The notes below the pieces were generated by a model. It did no database searches. It saw only the letters and a list, made by a program, of their open reading frames with translations, and had not been told where the DNA came from. A stretch of DNA of 51,560 bases. Source: Acidovorax sp. CF316. Its GTDB lineage: Bacteria; Pseudomonadota; Gammaproteobacteria; Burkholderiales; Burkholderiaceae_C. The stretch is from contig NZ_AKJX01000006.1 in assembly GCF_000276605.1 (NCBI RefSeq), positions 1 through 51,560 on the forward strand. The letters run 5' to 3'. This document shows, one piece after another, positions 17,638 to 25,629 of this stretch (its first letter is position 1; each line of letters begins with the position of its first letter). The translations under genes and the position numbers were made by a program.

Positions 17638-18231
17638 TCAGCGTGCGCCCATGGCAGTGAAGCTGGCCTTGCCCACCGTGTGGGCCCCCGCCATGAAGGC
17701 CAGCAGCGCCGGCGTGGCCGTGGGCGGCAGGTCCAGCCGCGGCACGTCGAGCGCGGTCACGGTGACCACATAGCGGTGCGTTTCGCCGGGCGGGGGCAGG
17801 GGCCCCCCATAGCCAGGCACGCCCATGTCGGTGTTGATCTCCACCGCGCCGGGAGGCAGTGCGCTGGTGCCTGCCAGCCCGGCACCGCGTGGCAGCGCGC
17901 TGGCAGTGGCGGGGATATTGGCCACGGCCCAGTGCCACCAGCCCGAGCCGGTGGGGGCATCGGGGTCGTACATCGTGACGATGAAGCTCTGCGCATTGGC
18001 CGGAGCGCCCTGCCATTCGATTTGCGGCGACAGGTTGTCGCCCGGGCCGCCCATGGCGCTGGCAAACTGCGCGCGGGCCACCCGGCCATCGGCCATGTCG
18101 GGGCTGTGCACGGTGAATGGTGGCGTGGCACCGCCTGGGCCTGGCGCGACGACGGTGCAGGCTGCCAGAGGGGCGAGCAGCGGCAGTGCGAGCAGGGCGC
18201 GAAACGTGGAAAAAGAGGTGGTGAAAAGCAT
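17638..18231 (-). CDS. YbhB/YbcL family Raf-kinase-inhibitor-like (PEBP) lipoprotein
   Basis: A 197-residue protein. The signal peptide MLFTTSFSTFRALLALPLLAPLAAC ends in a lipobox (LAAC, Cys25). The PEBP fold shows its family motifs: TPPFTVHSPDM near the start, SFIVTMYDPDAPTGSGWWHWAVANIP (the ligand-pocket DPDAP and H) and GYGGPLPPPGETHRYVVTVTALDV. Bacterial PEBP proteins have no settled role; here the lipobox places it at a membrane facing the periplasm. I chose the ATG at 18231 because the signal peptide starts there; the frame extends upstream to 18324 without signal character. Genes for an AraC regulator and a GST follow. Confidence 0.88.
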   Translation of the reverse strand: MLFTTSFSTFRALLALPLLAPLAACTVVAPGPGGATPPFTVHSPDMADGRVARAQFASAMGGPGDNLSPQIEWQGAPANAQSFIVTMYDPDAPTGSGWWHWAVANIPATASALPRGAGLAGTSALPPGAVEINTDMGVPGYGGPLPPPGETHRYVVTVTALDVPRLDLPPTATPALLAFMAGAHTVGKASFTAMGAR

Positions 18232-18404
18232 GTCGGTTCCCGGTGGTTGGTGTGGGGAAAGTCTAGGTTCCCGGGTGCTTTCAAAGGGTGCGGCGCCAAT
18301 CGCATTCTGTGCCAATCCGATCAAGCAGGTGTCCTACAAGTGCTTGCCTTGCGGGCGAGGATCGAAAGCGACACACTGGCCGCTTTCTGACACAGGAGAC
18401 CTGC

Positions 18405-18887
18405 ATGCCCGCCGCCAAGAACACCGTTTGCATCTGGTACGACAGCGAAGCCGAGGCCGCTGCCAACTTCTACGCCCAGACCTTTCCGGACAGCCAGGTG
18501 GCGGCCGTGCACCAGGCGCCATCCGACTTCCCGGGCGGCGGCAAGAAGGGCAATGTGCTGACGGTGGAATTCACCGTCGCCGGCATCCCCTGCATTGGCC
18601 TGAACGGCGGCCCACAGTTCAAGCACAGCGAGGCCTTCTCGTTCCAGATCGCCACCGACGACCAGGCCGAGACCGACCGCCTGTGGAACGCCATCGTCGG
18701 CAACGGCGGGCAGGAGAGCCAGTGTGGCTGGTGCAAGGACCGCTGGGGCATCAACTGGCAGATCACCCCGCGTGTGCTGACCAATGCCATGGCTCAGGGC
18801 GGCGATGTGGCCAAGCGTGCGTTCCAGGCCATGATGCCCATGAGAAAGATCGATGTGGCGGCGATAGAAAAGGCCGTTCGCGGCTGA
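18405..18887 (+). CDS. PhnB-like VOC superfamily protein
   Basis: A 160-residue protein of the PhnB/3-demethylubiquinone-methyltransferase-like VOC group. The opening NTVCIWYDSEAEAAANFYAQTFPDSQV is the family's first beta-alpha unit. VLTVEFTVAGIPCIGLNGGPQFKHSEAFSFQIATDDQAETDRLWNAIV and SQCGWCKDRWGINWQITPRVL are further signatures. Family members fold as double beta-alpha-beta-beta-beta modules; despite the old annotation they are not proven methyltransferases. ACAGGAGA (18391-18398) precedes the ATG at 18405. Divergent from the PEBP gene, monocistronic, and followed by the hairpin at 18913. Confidence 0.88.
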   Translation: MPAAKNTVCIWYDSEAEAAANFYAQTFPDSQVAAVHQAPSDFPGGGKKGNVLTVEFTVAGIPCIGLNGGPQFKHSEAFSFQIATDDQAETDRLWNAIVGNGGQESQCGWCKDRWGINWQITPRVLTNAMAQGGDVAKRAFQAMMPMRKIDVAAIEKAVRG

Positions 18888-18912
18888 GCCTGGTCGTGTG
18901 AAGTTTTGTCGG

Positions 18913-18942
18913 CGCATCGGAGAAATTTTTTTCCCCGATGCG
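18913..18942 (+). terminator. Hairpin after the PhnB-like gene
   Basis: The arms CGCATCGG and CCGATGCG (18913-18920, 18935-18942) extend inward through GAAA/TTTC across one mismatch, leaving a TTTT loop. It lies 25 nt after the stop codon. No T-run follows on the plus strand, so termination would be Rho-assisted or it may only stabilise the 3' end. Confidence 0.45.
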
Positions 18943-18943
18943 G

Positions 18944-18973
18944 TTGACGGGCAGCGAAACACCACGCCATAAT
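18944..18973 (+). promoter_or_regulatory. Sigma70-type promoter for the MFS transporter gene
   Basis: TTGACG (18944-18949), an 18-nt spacer and CATAAT (18968-18973) make the best sigma70 match in this gap. The predicted start is near 18980, giving a leader of about 105 nt before the ATG at 19086. Confidence 0.6.
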
Positions 18974-19085
18974 CCGCCCCGCAGCCGCTTGCCGGCCTGT
19001 CGTAAGCGTTACCGTCATCCAACGCGTCCTTTGTCGAGAGGAGCCCAGTAAGGGCGTGTCTCGGCGTTTTAAAGGCGCGCTCTCC

Positions 19086-20336
19086 ATGACGTCACGCATT
19101 TCGCATTCTTCTTCTCCGTCTTCCTCTCCCTCCGTTTCTTCTTCCGTTCGCCCGCTCGGGTTGGCTGGTGCACCCGCGCCTGCCTTGTTCACAGCGCTTG
19201 CGCCGGTGGTGCTGGCGGTCTTCCTCGGGTTCTTGTCCATCAGCATCCCGCTCGGCGCGCTGGCGCTGGAGGTGCGCGACCACCTGGGCTTTGGCGCGGC
19301 CACGGTGGGCTGGGCCATCGGCCTGCAGTCGCTGGCCACCCTGCTCACGCGCCACCAGGCGGGCACCTTGTGCGACCAGCGCGGGCCGCGCTTCGCCGTG
19401 CTGCTGGGCCTGCCGCTCACGGCGTGCTCGGGGCTGGCCTATGTGCTGGCCAGTGTGCTGCCCATGGCGCCTGCGGCCAGCCTGGCCGTGCTCATCCTGG
19501 GCCGCCTGGTGGCGGGCCTCGGTGAAAGCCTGTTCCTCACCGGCCTCATGAGTTGGGGCATTGCGCGCGTGGGGCCTGCGCGCACGGGCTCCGTCATGTC
19601 CTGGGTGGGCATTGCCATCTATGCGGCGCTGGGCCTGGGCGCGCCGCTGGGGCTGGCGGTGCAGCCAGTGTTCGGTTTTGCGGGCGTGGGCGCACTGGTC
19701 TTGCTCACGCCGCTCCTGGCCTGGGCCATTGCGCTGCGGCTGCCGGCGGTGCCGGCCTCCGGTGGTCAGGCGCGCGTGCCGTTCCACCGCGTGCTGGGCC
19801 TGATCTGGCGGCCGGGCCTGGTGCTGGCGCTGGCCACCGTGCCCTATGCGGCCATGGCGGCCTTCCTCACGCTGGCATACGCAGCCCACGGCTGGCCGCA
19901 TGCGGGCACGGCGCTGCTGGGCTTCAGCGCGGCCTATGTGCTGGTGCGTCTGGTGGGTTCGGGCCTGCCGGACCGCTTCGGTGCCACCGCTGTCGCCGTG
20001 GGCTCGCTGGCCTTCGAGGCCGTGGGCCAGGTGCTGGTCTGGCAGGCCGGCAGTCCCGCCATGGCCGTGCTGGGTGCCACGCTCACGGGCCTGGGCTTTT
20101 CGCTCGTGTTCCCGGCCATGGGCGTGCTGGCCACGCGTTCGGTGCCACCCGAGCAGCGCGGCCGCGCCGTGGGCAACTTCATCGCCTTTGCCGACATTGC
20201 GCTGGGCGTGACGGGGCCGGTGGTGGGCATGGCGACGCACTGGTTCGGCATTGGCACGGCCTTCCTCGTGGGAGCAGGTGCCACGTGTCTGGCGCTGGCC
20301 CTGCTGGCTAGCGTGCGGCTGGGGGGCAGGGCGTAG
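19086..20336 (+). CDS. MFS transporter, YhhS/YfcJ family
   Basis: A 416-residue major-facilitator protein with 12 predicted membrane helices. It matches E. coli YhhS/YfcJ as I remember them: GWAIGLQSLATLLTRHQAGTLCDQRGPR (loop 2-3 motif A region), RLVAGLGESLFLTGLMSWGIARVGPARTGSVMSWVGIAIYAALGLGAPLG, GLIWRPGLVLALATVPYAAMAAFLTL and FIAFADIALGVTGPVVGM. Members are inner-membrane drug or arabinose-like exporters with poorly known substrates. The first 25 residues are Ser-rich. The ATG at 19086 was preferred over a GTG at 19056. Preceded by a sigma70-like promoter at 18944; followed by the convergent LacI gene after 17 nt. Confidence 0.88.
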   Translation: MTSRISHSSSPSSSPSVSSSVRPLGLAGAPAPALFTALAPVVLAVFLGFLSISIPLGALALEVRDHLGFGAATVGWAIGLQSLATLLTRHQAGTLCDQRGPRFAVLLGLPLTACSGLAYVLASVLPMAPAASLAVLILGRLVAGLGESLFLTGLMSWGIARVGPARTGSVMSWVGIAIYAALGLGAPLGLAVQPVFGFAGVGALVLLTPLLAWAIALRLPAVPASGGQARVPFHRVLGLIWRPGLVLALATVPYAAMAAFLTLAYAAHGWPHAGTALLGFSAAYVLVRLVGSGLPDRFGATAVAVGSLAFEAVGQVLVWQAGSPAMAVLGATLTGLGFSLVFPAMGVLATRSVPPEQRGRAVGNFIAFADIALGVTGPVVGMATHWFGIGTAFLVGAGATCLALALLASVRLGGRA

Positions 20337-20353
20337 GCCCGTGCCCCCGGCGG

Positions 20354-21367
20354 TTACTCCGCGTCCACCGAGGTGGAGCGCCGCTCGATCATGCGAAACC
20401 CCAGGTCCACGATGGGCTGCTCCACGGTCTCGCCATTGCAGCGCGCCAGGATGAGCTGTGCGGCCAGGCGGCCGATCTCGGGGCCGTCCACGTGCACGGT
20501 GGTGATCGACGGCACCATGTGCGCGCCGAACTCGGCATTGCCGAAGCCCACCACGGCCAGGTCCTCGGGCACGCGCAGGCCACGGGCCTGGGCCTCCACG
20601 AGTACGCCGTGGGCCAGGGTGTCGGAGCTGCAGCACACGGCCTGCAGGCCCGGCTCCTTGTCCAGCAGCTCGGCCAGCGCGCGGCGGCCCAGGGCCAGGC
20701 TGCTGGGCGCGGGCACCACGGCCGTGGGCACGTCGTCGCGGCCCAGCGTGGCCAGAAAGCCCTCGCGCCGCAGCATGGCGCGGTGGTCGCTGCCGGTGGC
20801 GATGCCGACCCTGGTCCAGCCGCGCGAGAGAAAGTAGCCACCCACCGCTCCGCCCACCTTGAGATGCGAGAAGCCGATCACCATGTCCACCGGCCGGTCG
20901 CTCAGGTCCCAGGTTTCCACCACCGGGATGCCGGATCGCCTGAGCCGGTCGCGTGCCTTTTGCGACTGCACCAGGCCGGTCATCACGATGCCGTCGGGCT
21001 GGCGGCTGATCATGGTGTTGAGCACGGCCTCCTCGCGCTCGGCGTCGTAGTTGGTCTGTCCCACGATGACCTGGTAGCCGCCCGCGGCCAGCGCCGAGGT
21101 GAGGGTCTGCACGGTGGGCAAAAACTGCGATACCGACAGCGCCGGCACGATGGCCGCGACCATGCGGCTGCGCTTGGACTTGAGGCCGCCTGCGAGCAGG
21201 TTGGGGATGTAGCCCGTGGCCTCCACGGCCTCGCGCACCTTGGCGATCGTCTTGTCCGACACCACGCCCGGGTTGCTCAGCGCGCGCGAGGCGGTGATGA
21301 GCGATACGCCCGCGACCTTGGCCACATCGTGCAGGGTGACGGGCTTGTGGGGGGCGGGGGTGTTCAT
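20354..21367 (-). CDS. LacI family transcriptional regulator of the aldarate locus
   Basis: A 337-residue LacI/GalR repressor of normal length. The N-terminal helix-turn-helix is VTLHDVAKVAGVSLITASRALSNPGVVSDKTIAKVREA, followed by the hinge helix ATGYIPNLLAGGLKSKRSR. The periplasmic-binding-protein-like sensor domain includes VAAIVPALSVSQFLPTVQTL and LAVVGFGNAEFGAHMVPSITTV. It resembles the gluconate-type (GntR) branch. It is divergent from the Bug-talrD-garD operon; two related 18-bp operators lie in the 366-nt intergenic region, one covering that operon's promoter. The likely inducer is an aldarate or a breakdown product; this is inferred from the neighbours. Confidence 0.92.
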   Translation of the reverse strand: MNTPAPHKPVTLHDVAKVAGVSLITASRALSNPGVVSDKTIAKVREAVEATGYIPNLLAGGLKSKRSRMVAAIVPALSVSQFLPTVQTLTSALAAGGYQVIVGQTNYDAEREEAVLNTMISRQPDGIVMTGLVQSQKARDRLRRSGIPVVETWDLSDRPVDMVIGFSHLKVGGAVGGYFLSRGWTRVGIATGSDHRAMLRREGFLATLGRDDVPTAVVPAPSSLALGRRALAELLDKEPGLQAVCCSSDTLAHGVLVEAQARGLRVPEDLAVVGFGNAEFGAHMVPSITTVHVDGPEIGRLAAQLILARCNGETVEQPIVDLGFRMIERRSTSVDAE

Positions 21368-21510
21368 GGACGGGTACGGCGACGCAAGGGCAGGGCTGGC
21401 GCAATGGAGAGAGAAGTCCGTACCCTACCAAAATTCCGGGCCCCTTCCGCGGTGGGAGGCCCGGGCAGGGTGCCTGGTGGCTGGCTTGCAGACACTGCGC
21501 ATTGCCCAGG

Positions 21511-21539
21511 TTGACTGCGGCAAATGACAACGATATCAT
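21511..21539 (+). promoter_or_regulatory. Sigma70 promoter of the aldarate operon
   Basis: TTGACT (21511-21516), a 17-nt spacer and TATCAT (21534-21539). The -10 box and most of the spacer lie inside operator O1, so repressor binding would block RNA polymerase. The predicted start is near 21546, leaving a leader of about 188 nt. Confidence 0.65.
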
Positions 21540-21540
21540 T
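21523..21540. promoter_or_regulatory. LacI-type operator O1
   Basis: AATGACAACGATATCATT is an 18-bp imperfect palindrome (14 of 18 symmetric) with the central CG typical of LacI-family sites. It overlaps the promoter at 21511-21539. Confidence 0.7.
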
Positions 21541-21627
21541 TGCGCTGAACGGTAGCAAAGGCGCTTTCACGAGGCTTGTGGCTTTCGGAAAGATGGAGCA
21601 GTCGGCAAGACGACTTCATTTGCCAAA

Positions 21628-21645
21628 AATGACAACGTTACCATT
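21628..21645. promoter_or_regulatory. LacI-type operator O2
   Basis: AATGACAACGTTACCATT shares AATGACAACG-N-TA-N-CATT with O1 and is likewise 14 of 18 symmetric. Its centre is 105 bp from that of O1 (10 helical turns), so both sites face the same side of the DNA; looping or a roadblock is plausible. Confidence 0.7.
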
Positions 21646-21733
21646 TCGGGGAAACACTGCTTTCCCCTCCCGGCCGTGCCGCTCGTCCATGGGTGATGGG
21701 CGGTCAGACCGTTTACCAACAAGGAGACAACGC

Positions 21734-22693
21734 ATGAAAAACACACTCACAGCCCTGTGCCTCGGCCTGGCCGCACTCGCATCGCACGCCCAGGCCTGGC
21801 CTGAAAAAGCGGTGACATTGGTCGTACCGTTCCCGCCCGGGGGCTCCACCGACCAGGTGGCGCGCGCCGTGGGCCCGCTGCTCACCAACAAGTTCAAGCA
21901 GTCCTTCCTGGTGGAGAACAAGGCCGGGGCCACGGGCACCATCGGCGCCACCTTCGTCAAGCGTGCGCCGGCCGATGGGTATACCTTCCTGGTCACCTCG
22001 CTGGGCCCGCTGGTCATCACGCCGCATCTGCTCAAGGGCATGCAGTACGACCCGCTCAAGGACTTCGACCTGGTCACCGTGGCCGTGCAGTCGCCCAATG
22101 TGCTCGTCGTGCCCACCAATTCGCCGCTCAAGTCGGTGGCCGACGTGATCGCCAGCCTCAAGGCCAATCCCGGCAAGCTGACCTTCGCCTCGGCTGGCAA
22201 CGGCTCCAGCGACCACCTGACGGCCGAGCTGTTCTGGCAGCAGACGGGCACCACGGCCATCCACGTGCCCTACAAGGGCGGCGCGCCCGCGCACACCGAC
22301 ATCATGGGCGGGCAGGTCGATGCCTCGTTCCAGAACGTCAACTCGGTGGTGCAGTACATCAAGGGCGGCAAGATGCGCGCCCTGGCCGTCACCAGCGCAG
22401 CGCGTTCGCCCGTGCTGCCCGACGTGCCCACCCTGACCGAAGCCGGCGTGAAGAACGTGGAAGTGACCTCCTGGCAGGCCATCGTCGCCCCCAAGGGCCT
22501 GCCGCCCGCCGTGCGCGAGAAGGCCCACGCCGCGTTCGCCGAGGCGCTCAACGACCCCAAGGTCAAGGACCAGTTCGTCGGCATCGGCTTCGAGATGGTG
22601 GTCAACACGCCAGCCCAGTTCGCTGAGTTCCAGAAGAAGGAATACGCGCGCTGGAAGACGGTGATCGAGACCGGCAAGATTTCGATTGATTGA
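21734..22693 (+). CDS. Bug/TctC family tripartite tricarboxylate-type substrate-binding protein
   Basis: A 319-residue periplasmic protein. The signal peptide MKNTLTALCLGLAALASHAQA is followed by WPEKAVTLVVPFPPGGSTDQVARAVGPLL, the diagnostic Bug family start. KAGATGTIGATFVKRAPADGYT, VHVPYKGGAPAHTDIMGGQVDASF and DVPTLTEAGVKN are also typical. Bug proteins bind small carboxylates; Burkholderiales carry very many without linked TctA/TctB transporters, as here. From the context it probably binds an aldarate or its lactone, either for uptake with a distant transporter or for sensing. AAGGAGAC precedes the ATG at 21734. First gene of the LacI-controlled operon. Confidence 0.9.
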   Translation: MKNTLTALCLGLAALASHAQAWPEKAVTLVVPFPPGGSTDQVARAVGPLLTNKFKQSFLVENKAGATGTIGATFVKRAPADGYTFLVTSLGPLVITPHLLKGMQYDPLKDFDLVTVAVQSPNVLVVPTNSPLKSVADVIASLKANPGKLTFASAGNGSSDHLTAELFWQQTGTTAIHVPYKGGAPAHTDIMGGQVDASFQNVNSVVQYIKGGKMRALAVTSAARSPVLPDVPTLTEAGVKNVEVTSWQAIVAPKGLPPAVREKAHAAFAEALNDPKVKDQFVGIGFEMVVNTPAQFAEFQKKEYARWKTVIETGKISID

Positions 22694-22702
22694 TGCCTCC
22701 CT

Positions 22703-22725
22703 GCCCCAAGGCGCCGCCTTGGGGC
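22703..22725 (+). terminator. Strong hairpin between the Bug gene and the talarate/galactarate dehydratase gene
   Basis: GCCCCAAGGC-gcc-GCCTTGGGGC is a perfect 10-bp stem with a 3-nt loop, 9 nt after the Bug stop. Only a weak T-rich tail follows (CTCTGTGTT). Partial termination or 3'-end protection would give more binding protein than enzymes. Confidence 0.55.
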
Positions 22726-22759
22726 CTCTGTGTTCCCTGTCGTTCCCCAGCCCCTGCCC

Positions 22760-23911
22760 ATGACTGCCTCTACCCCCTCCGCCGCTGGCGATTCCATCGC
22801 CTGGGTCCGCATCTCCTCGTGCTACCTGCCGCTGGCCAACCCGATCAGCGATGCCAAGGTGCTCACCGGCCGCCAGAAGCCGATGACCGAGATCGCGATG
22901 CTGTTCGCCGAGATCGAGACCAAGGATGGCCACAAGGGCCTGGGGCTGAGCTATTCCAAGCGCGCGGGCGGGCCGGGGCAGTTCGCCCATGCCAAGGAGA
23001 TCGCGCCCGCGCTGATCGGTGAGGACCCGAGCGACATTTCGCGCCTTTGGACCAAGCTGTGCTGGGCCGGTGCCTCGGTGGGGCGTAGCGGCATGTCCAC
23101 CCAGGCCATTGGCGCCTTCGACGTGGCGCTGTACGACCTCAAGGCGCGCCGCGCGGGGCTGTCGCTGTCCAAGCTCTTGGGCTCGCAGCGCGACTCGGTG
23201 CAGTGCTACAACACCTCGGGCGGCTTTCTGCACACGCCCATCGAGCAACTGGTGGTGAACGCGGGCGCTTCCATCGAGCGCGGCATCGGCGGCATCAAGC
23301 TCAAGGTCGGCCAACCCGACCGGGCGCTGGACATAAAGCGCGTCGAGACCGTGCGCAAGCACCTGGGCGAGCATGTGCCGCTGATGGTGGACGCCAACCA
23401 GCAGTGGGACCGCCCCACGGCCCAGCGCATGTGCCGCATCTTCGAAGAATTCAACCTGGTGTGGATCGAGGAGCCGCTCGACGCTTACGATTTCGAGGGC
23501 CACGCCGCGCTGGCCGCGACCTTCGACACACCGATCGCCACCGGCGAAATGCTCACCAGCGCTGCCGAGCACGGCGAGCTGATACGCCACCGCGCAGCCG
23601 ACTACCTGATGCCCGACGCACCGCGCGTGGGCGGCATCACGCCCTTCCTCAAGATCGCCGGGCAGGCCGAGCATGCCGGCCTGAGCCTGGGCCCGCACTT
23701 CGCCATGGAGCTGCACGTGCACCTGGCTGCCGTGTATGCCACCGAGCCCTGGGTCGAGCATTTCGACTGGCTGGAGCCGTTGTTCAACGAGCGCCTGGAG
23801 ATCCAGAACGGTCGCATGCTCGTGCCCACGCGCCCCGGCCTGGGCCTGAGCCTGAGCGAGCAGGCGCGCGCCTGGACACGCGAGAGCGCAGAAGTCGGAC
23901 AGCGCCCCTGA
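22760..23911 (+). CDS. L-talarate/galactarate dehydratase (mandelate racemase subgroup of the enolase superfamily)
   Basis: A 383-residue enzyme. The catalytic residues read out in order: K180 and K182 (GGIKLKVGQ), metal ligands D211 (DANQQWD), E237 (IEEPLDAYD) and E263 (ATGEML), and H313 (SLGPHFAMELHVH). These keep a constant offset of 15 from the residues I recall for the Salmonella/Polaromonas TalrD/GalrD (K195, K197, D226, E252, E278, H328), which supports this assignment. It would dehydrate galactarate or L-talarate to 5-keto-4-deoxyglucarate. The ATG at 22760 is used; the frame is open to 22730. The garD gene follows after 43 nt, so two unrelated galactarate dehydratases are adjacent. 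Sugar-acid specificity is inferred. Confidence 0.85.
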   Translation: MTASTPSAAGDSIAWVRISSCYLPLANPISDAKVLTGRQKPMTEIAMLFAEIETKDGHKGLGLSYSKRAGGPGQFAHAKEIAPALIGEDPSDISRLWTKLCWAGASVGRSGMSTQAIGAFDVALYDLKARRAGLSLSKLLGSQRDSVQCYNTSGGFLHTPIEQLVVNAGASIERGIGGIKLKVGQPDRALDIKRVETVRKHLGEHVPLMVDANQQWDRPTAQRMCRIFEEFNLVWIEEPLDAYDFEGHAALAATFDTPIATGEMLTSAAEHGELIRHRAADYLMPDAPRVGGITPFLKIAGQAEHAGLSLGPHFAMELHVHLAAVYATEPWVEHFDWLEPLFNERLEIQNGRMLVPTRPGLGLSLSEQARAWTRESAEVGQRP

Positions 23912-23954
23912 CGCGCCTGCGGTAGATTGAGAAAAACAGCACCGAGAAAACCCC

Positions 23955-25562
23955 ATGACCGATAGCACCGCATCCACCACGACCCCGGCGCGGCCGCCCC
24001 TGCACATCAAGATGGACGAGCGCGACAACGTCGCCATCGTCGCCAACGACGGGGGGCTGCCTGCGGGCACGGTGTTTCCCTCTGGCCTGACCTTGGTGGA
24101 CAAGGTGCCGCAGGCGCACAAGGTGGCGCTGGTGGACATCCCTGAAGGCGGCGAGGTGCGCCGCTACAACGTGCCCATCGGCTATGCCCTGAAAGCCATC
24201 CCCGCGGGCAGCTGGGTGCACGAGCGCCTGCTGCGCATGCCTGAGGCGCGCGAGCTCGAAGGCCTGCCCATCGCCACCGTCAAGCCCGAGCCACAGCCCG
24301 CGTTGGAAGGCTACACCTTCGAGGGCTACCGCAATGCCGATGGCTCGGTGGGCACGCGCAACATCCTGGCCATCACGCAGACCGTGCAGTGCGTGGCCGG
24401 TGTCACCGACTTCGCCGTGCAGCGCATCAAGGCCGAGCTGCTGCCGCGCTTTCCCAACGTCGACGACGTGGTGGCGCTGGAGCACACCTATGGCTGCGGC
24501 GTGGCCATCGACGCACCCGACGCGGTGATCCCCATCCGCACGCTGCGCAACATCTCGCTCAACCCCAACTTCGGCGGCGAGGTCATGGTGGTCAGCCTGG
24601 GCTGCGAGAAGCTGCAGCCCGAGCGCCTGCTGCCGCCTGGCAGCATCCCGCTGGTGGATGAGCGCAGCGTGGCCGACACGGGCACCAGCGCCGAAACGCC
24701 GCTTGACGTGGTGTGCCTGCAGGACGATGCGCACGTGGGCTTCATGTCCATGGTCGACTCCATCCTGCGCCAGGCCGAGCTGCACCTCAAGCGCCTGAAC
24801 GCGCGCCGGCGCGAGACCGTGCCTGCCAGCGAACTCGTGGTGGGCGTGCAGTGCGGCGGCAGCGATGCGTTCTCGGGCGTCACGGCCAATCCGGCCGTGG
24901 GCTACTGCACCGACCTGCTGGTGCGCGCAGGTGCCACCGTGATGTTCTCGGAAACCACCGAGGTGCGCGATGGCATCGACCAGCTCACCTCGCGTGCCTC
25001 CACCCCCGAAGTGGCCGAGGCCATGATCCGCGAGATGGCCTGGTACGACGCCTACCTGCAGCGCGGCCGCGTGGACCGCAGCGCCAACACCACTCCGGGC
25101 AACAAGAAGGGCGGCCTGTCCAACATCGTGGAAAAGGCCATGGGCTCCATCGTCAAGTCGGGCAGCTCGCCCATCTCGGGCGTGATCTCGCCGGGCGAAA
25201 AGCTCCGCCAGCGCGGCCTGATCTACGCGGCCACGCCGGCCAGCGATTTCATCTGCGGCACCCTGCAGCTGGCTGCGGGCATGAACCTGCACGTGTTCAC
25301 CACCGGCCGCGGCACGCCCTATGGCCTGGCCCAGGTGCCCGTCATCAAGGTGGCCACGCGTGACGACCTGGCGCGCCGCTGGCATGACCTGATGGACATC
25401 AACGCCGGAACGATCGCCACCGGCGAAAAGACGATTGCCGACGTGGGCTGGGAGATGTTCCAGCTCATGCTCGACGTGGCCAGCGGCCGCAAAAAGACCT
25501 GGGCCGAGCAGTGGAAGCTGCACAACGCTCTGGTCCTCTTCAACCCGGCCCCGGTGACCTGA
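23955..25562 (+). CDS. garD: Galactarate dehydratase (UxaA/GarD family)
   Basis: A 535-residue protein collinear with E. coli GarD (523 residues) as I remember it. The N-terminal SAF-like part has [19 protein letters not shown] and [27 protein letters not shown]. The catalytic part has [72 protein letters not shown] and the ending [11 protein letters not shown]. GarD is an iron-dependent enzyme that dehydrates galactarate to 5-keto-4-deoxyglucarate. The conserved Cys/His residues (for example in YGCGV and GCEKLQPER) are present. It is the third gene of the LacI-regulated operon. Downstream aldolase or dehydratase genes for the product are not in the window. Confidence 0.93.
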   Translation: MTDSTASTTTPARPPLHIKMDERDNVAIVANDGGLPAGTVFPSGLTLVDKVPQAHKVALVDIPEGGEVRRYNVPIGYALKAIPAGSWVHERLLRMPEARELEGLPIATVKPEPQPALEGYTFEGYRNADGSVGTRNILAITQTVQCVAGVTDFAVQRIKAELLPRFPNVDDVVALEHTYGCGVAIDAPDAVIPIRTLRNISLNPNFGGEVMVVSLGCEKLQPERLLPPGSIPLVDERSVADTGTSAETPLDVVCLQDDAHVGFMSMVDSILRQAELHLKRLNARRRETVPASELVVGVQCGGSDAFSGVTANPAVGYCTDLLVRAGATVMFSETTEVRDGIDQLTSRASTPEVAEAMIREMAWYDAYLQRGRVDRSANTTPGNKKGGLSNIVEKAMGSIVKSGSSPISGVISPGEKLRQRGLIYAATPASDFICGTLQLAAGMNLHVFTTGRGTPYGLAQVPVIKVATRDDLARRWHDLMDINAGTIATGEKTIADVGWEMFQLMLDVASGRKKTWAEQWKLHNALVLFNPAPVT

Positions 25563-25565
25563 TTC

Positions 25566-25586
25566 CGCGGCCGAGGATCGGCCGCG
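25566..25586 (+). terminator. Hairpin after garD
   Basis: CGCGGCCG-aggat-CGGCCGCG is a perfect 8-bp stem just after the garD stop, followed by the pyrimidine-rich TTCCGCCTTCTTTC. It may partially terminate or process the transcript between garD and the lactonase gene. Confidence 0.5.
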
Positions 25587-25629
25587 TTCCGCCTTCTTTC
25601 ATTCAAAACCACAACAGGAGACAAGAGCG

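Noticed and set aside
17627..18016. N-terminal extension of the AraC regulator into the PEBP gene
   Set aside because: It reads the PEBP gene in another frame and has no family match; the ATG at 17626 fits the family.
19002..19012. GTAA-gcg-TTAC as a LacI-type operator for the MFS gene
   Set aside because: Only 4-bp arms, no central CG, and no copy elsewhere; it is unlike the clear operators at 21523 and 21628.
19092..21539. 815-codon minus-strand open frame across the MFS and LacI genes
   Set aside because: It overlaps two well-supported genes and the LacI operator region; the composition is typical of a shadow frame.
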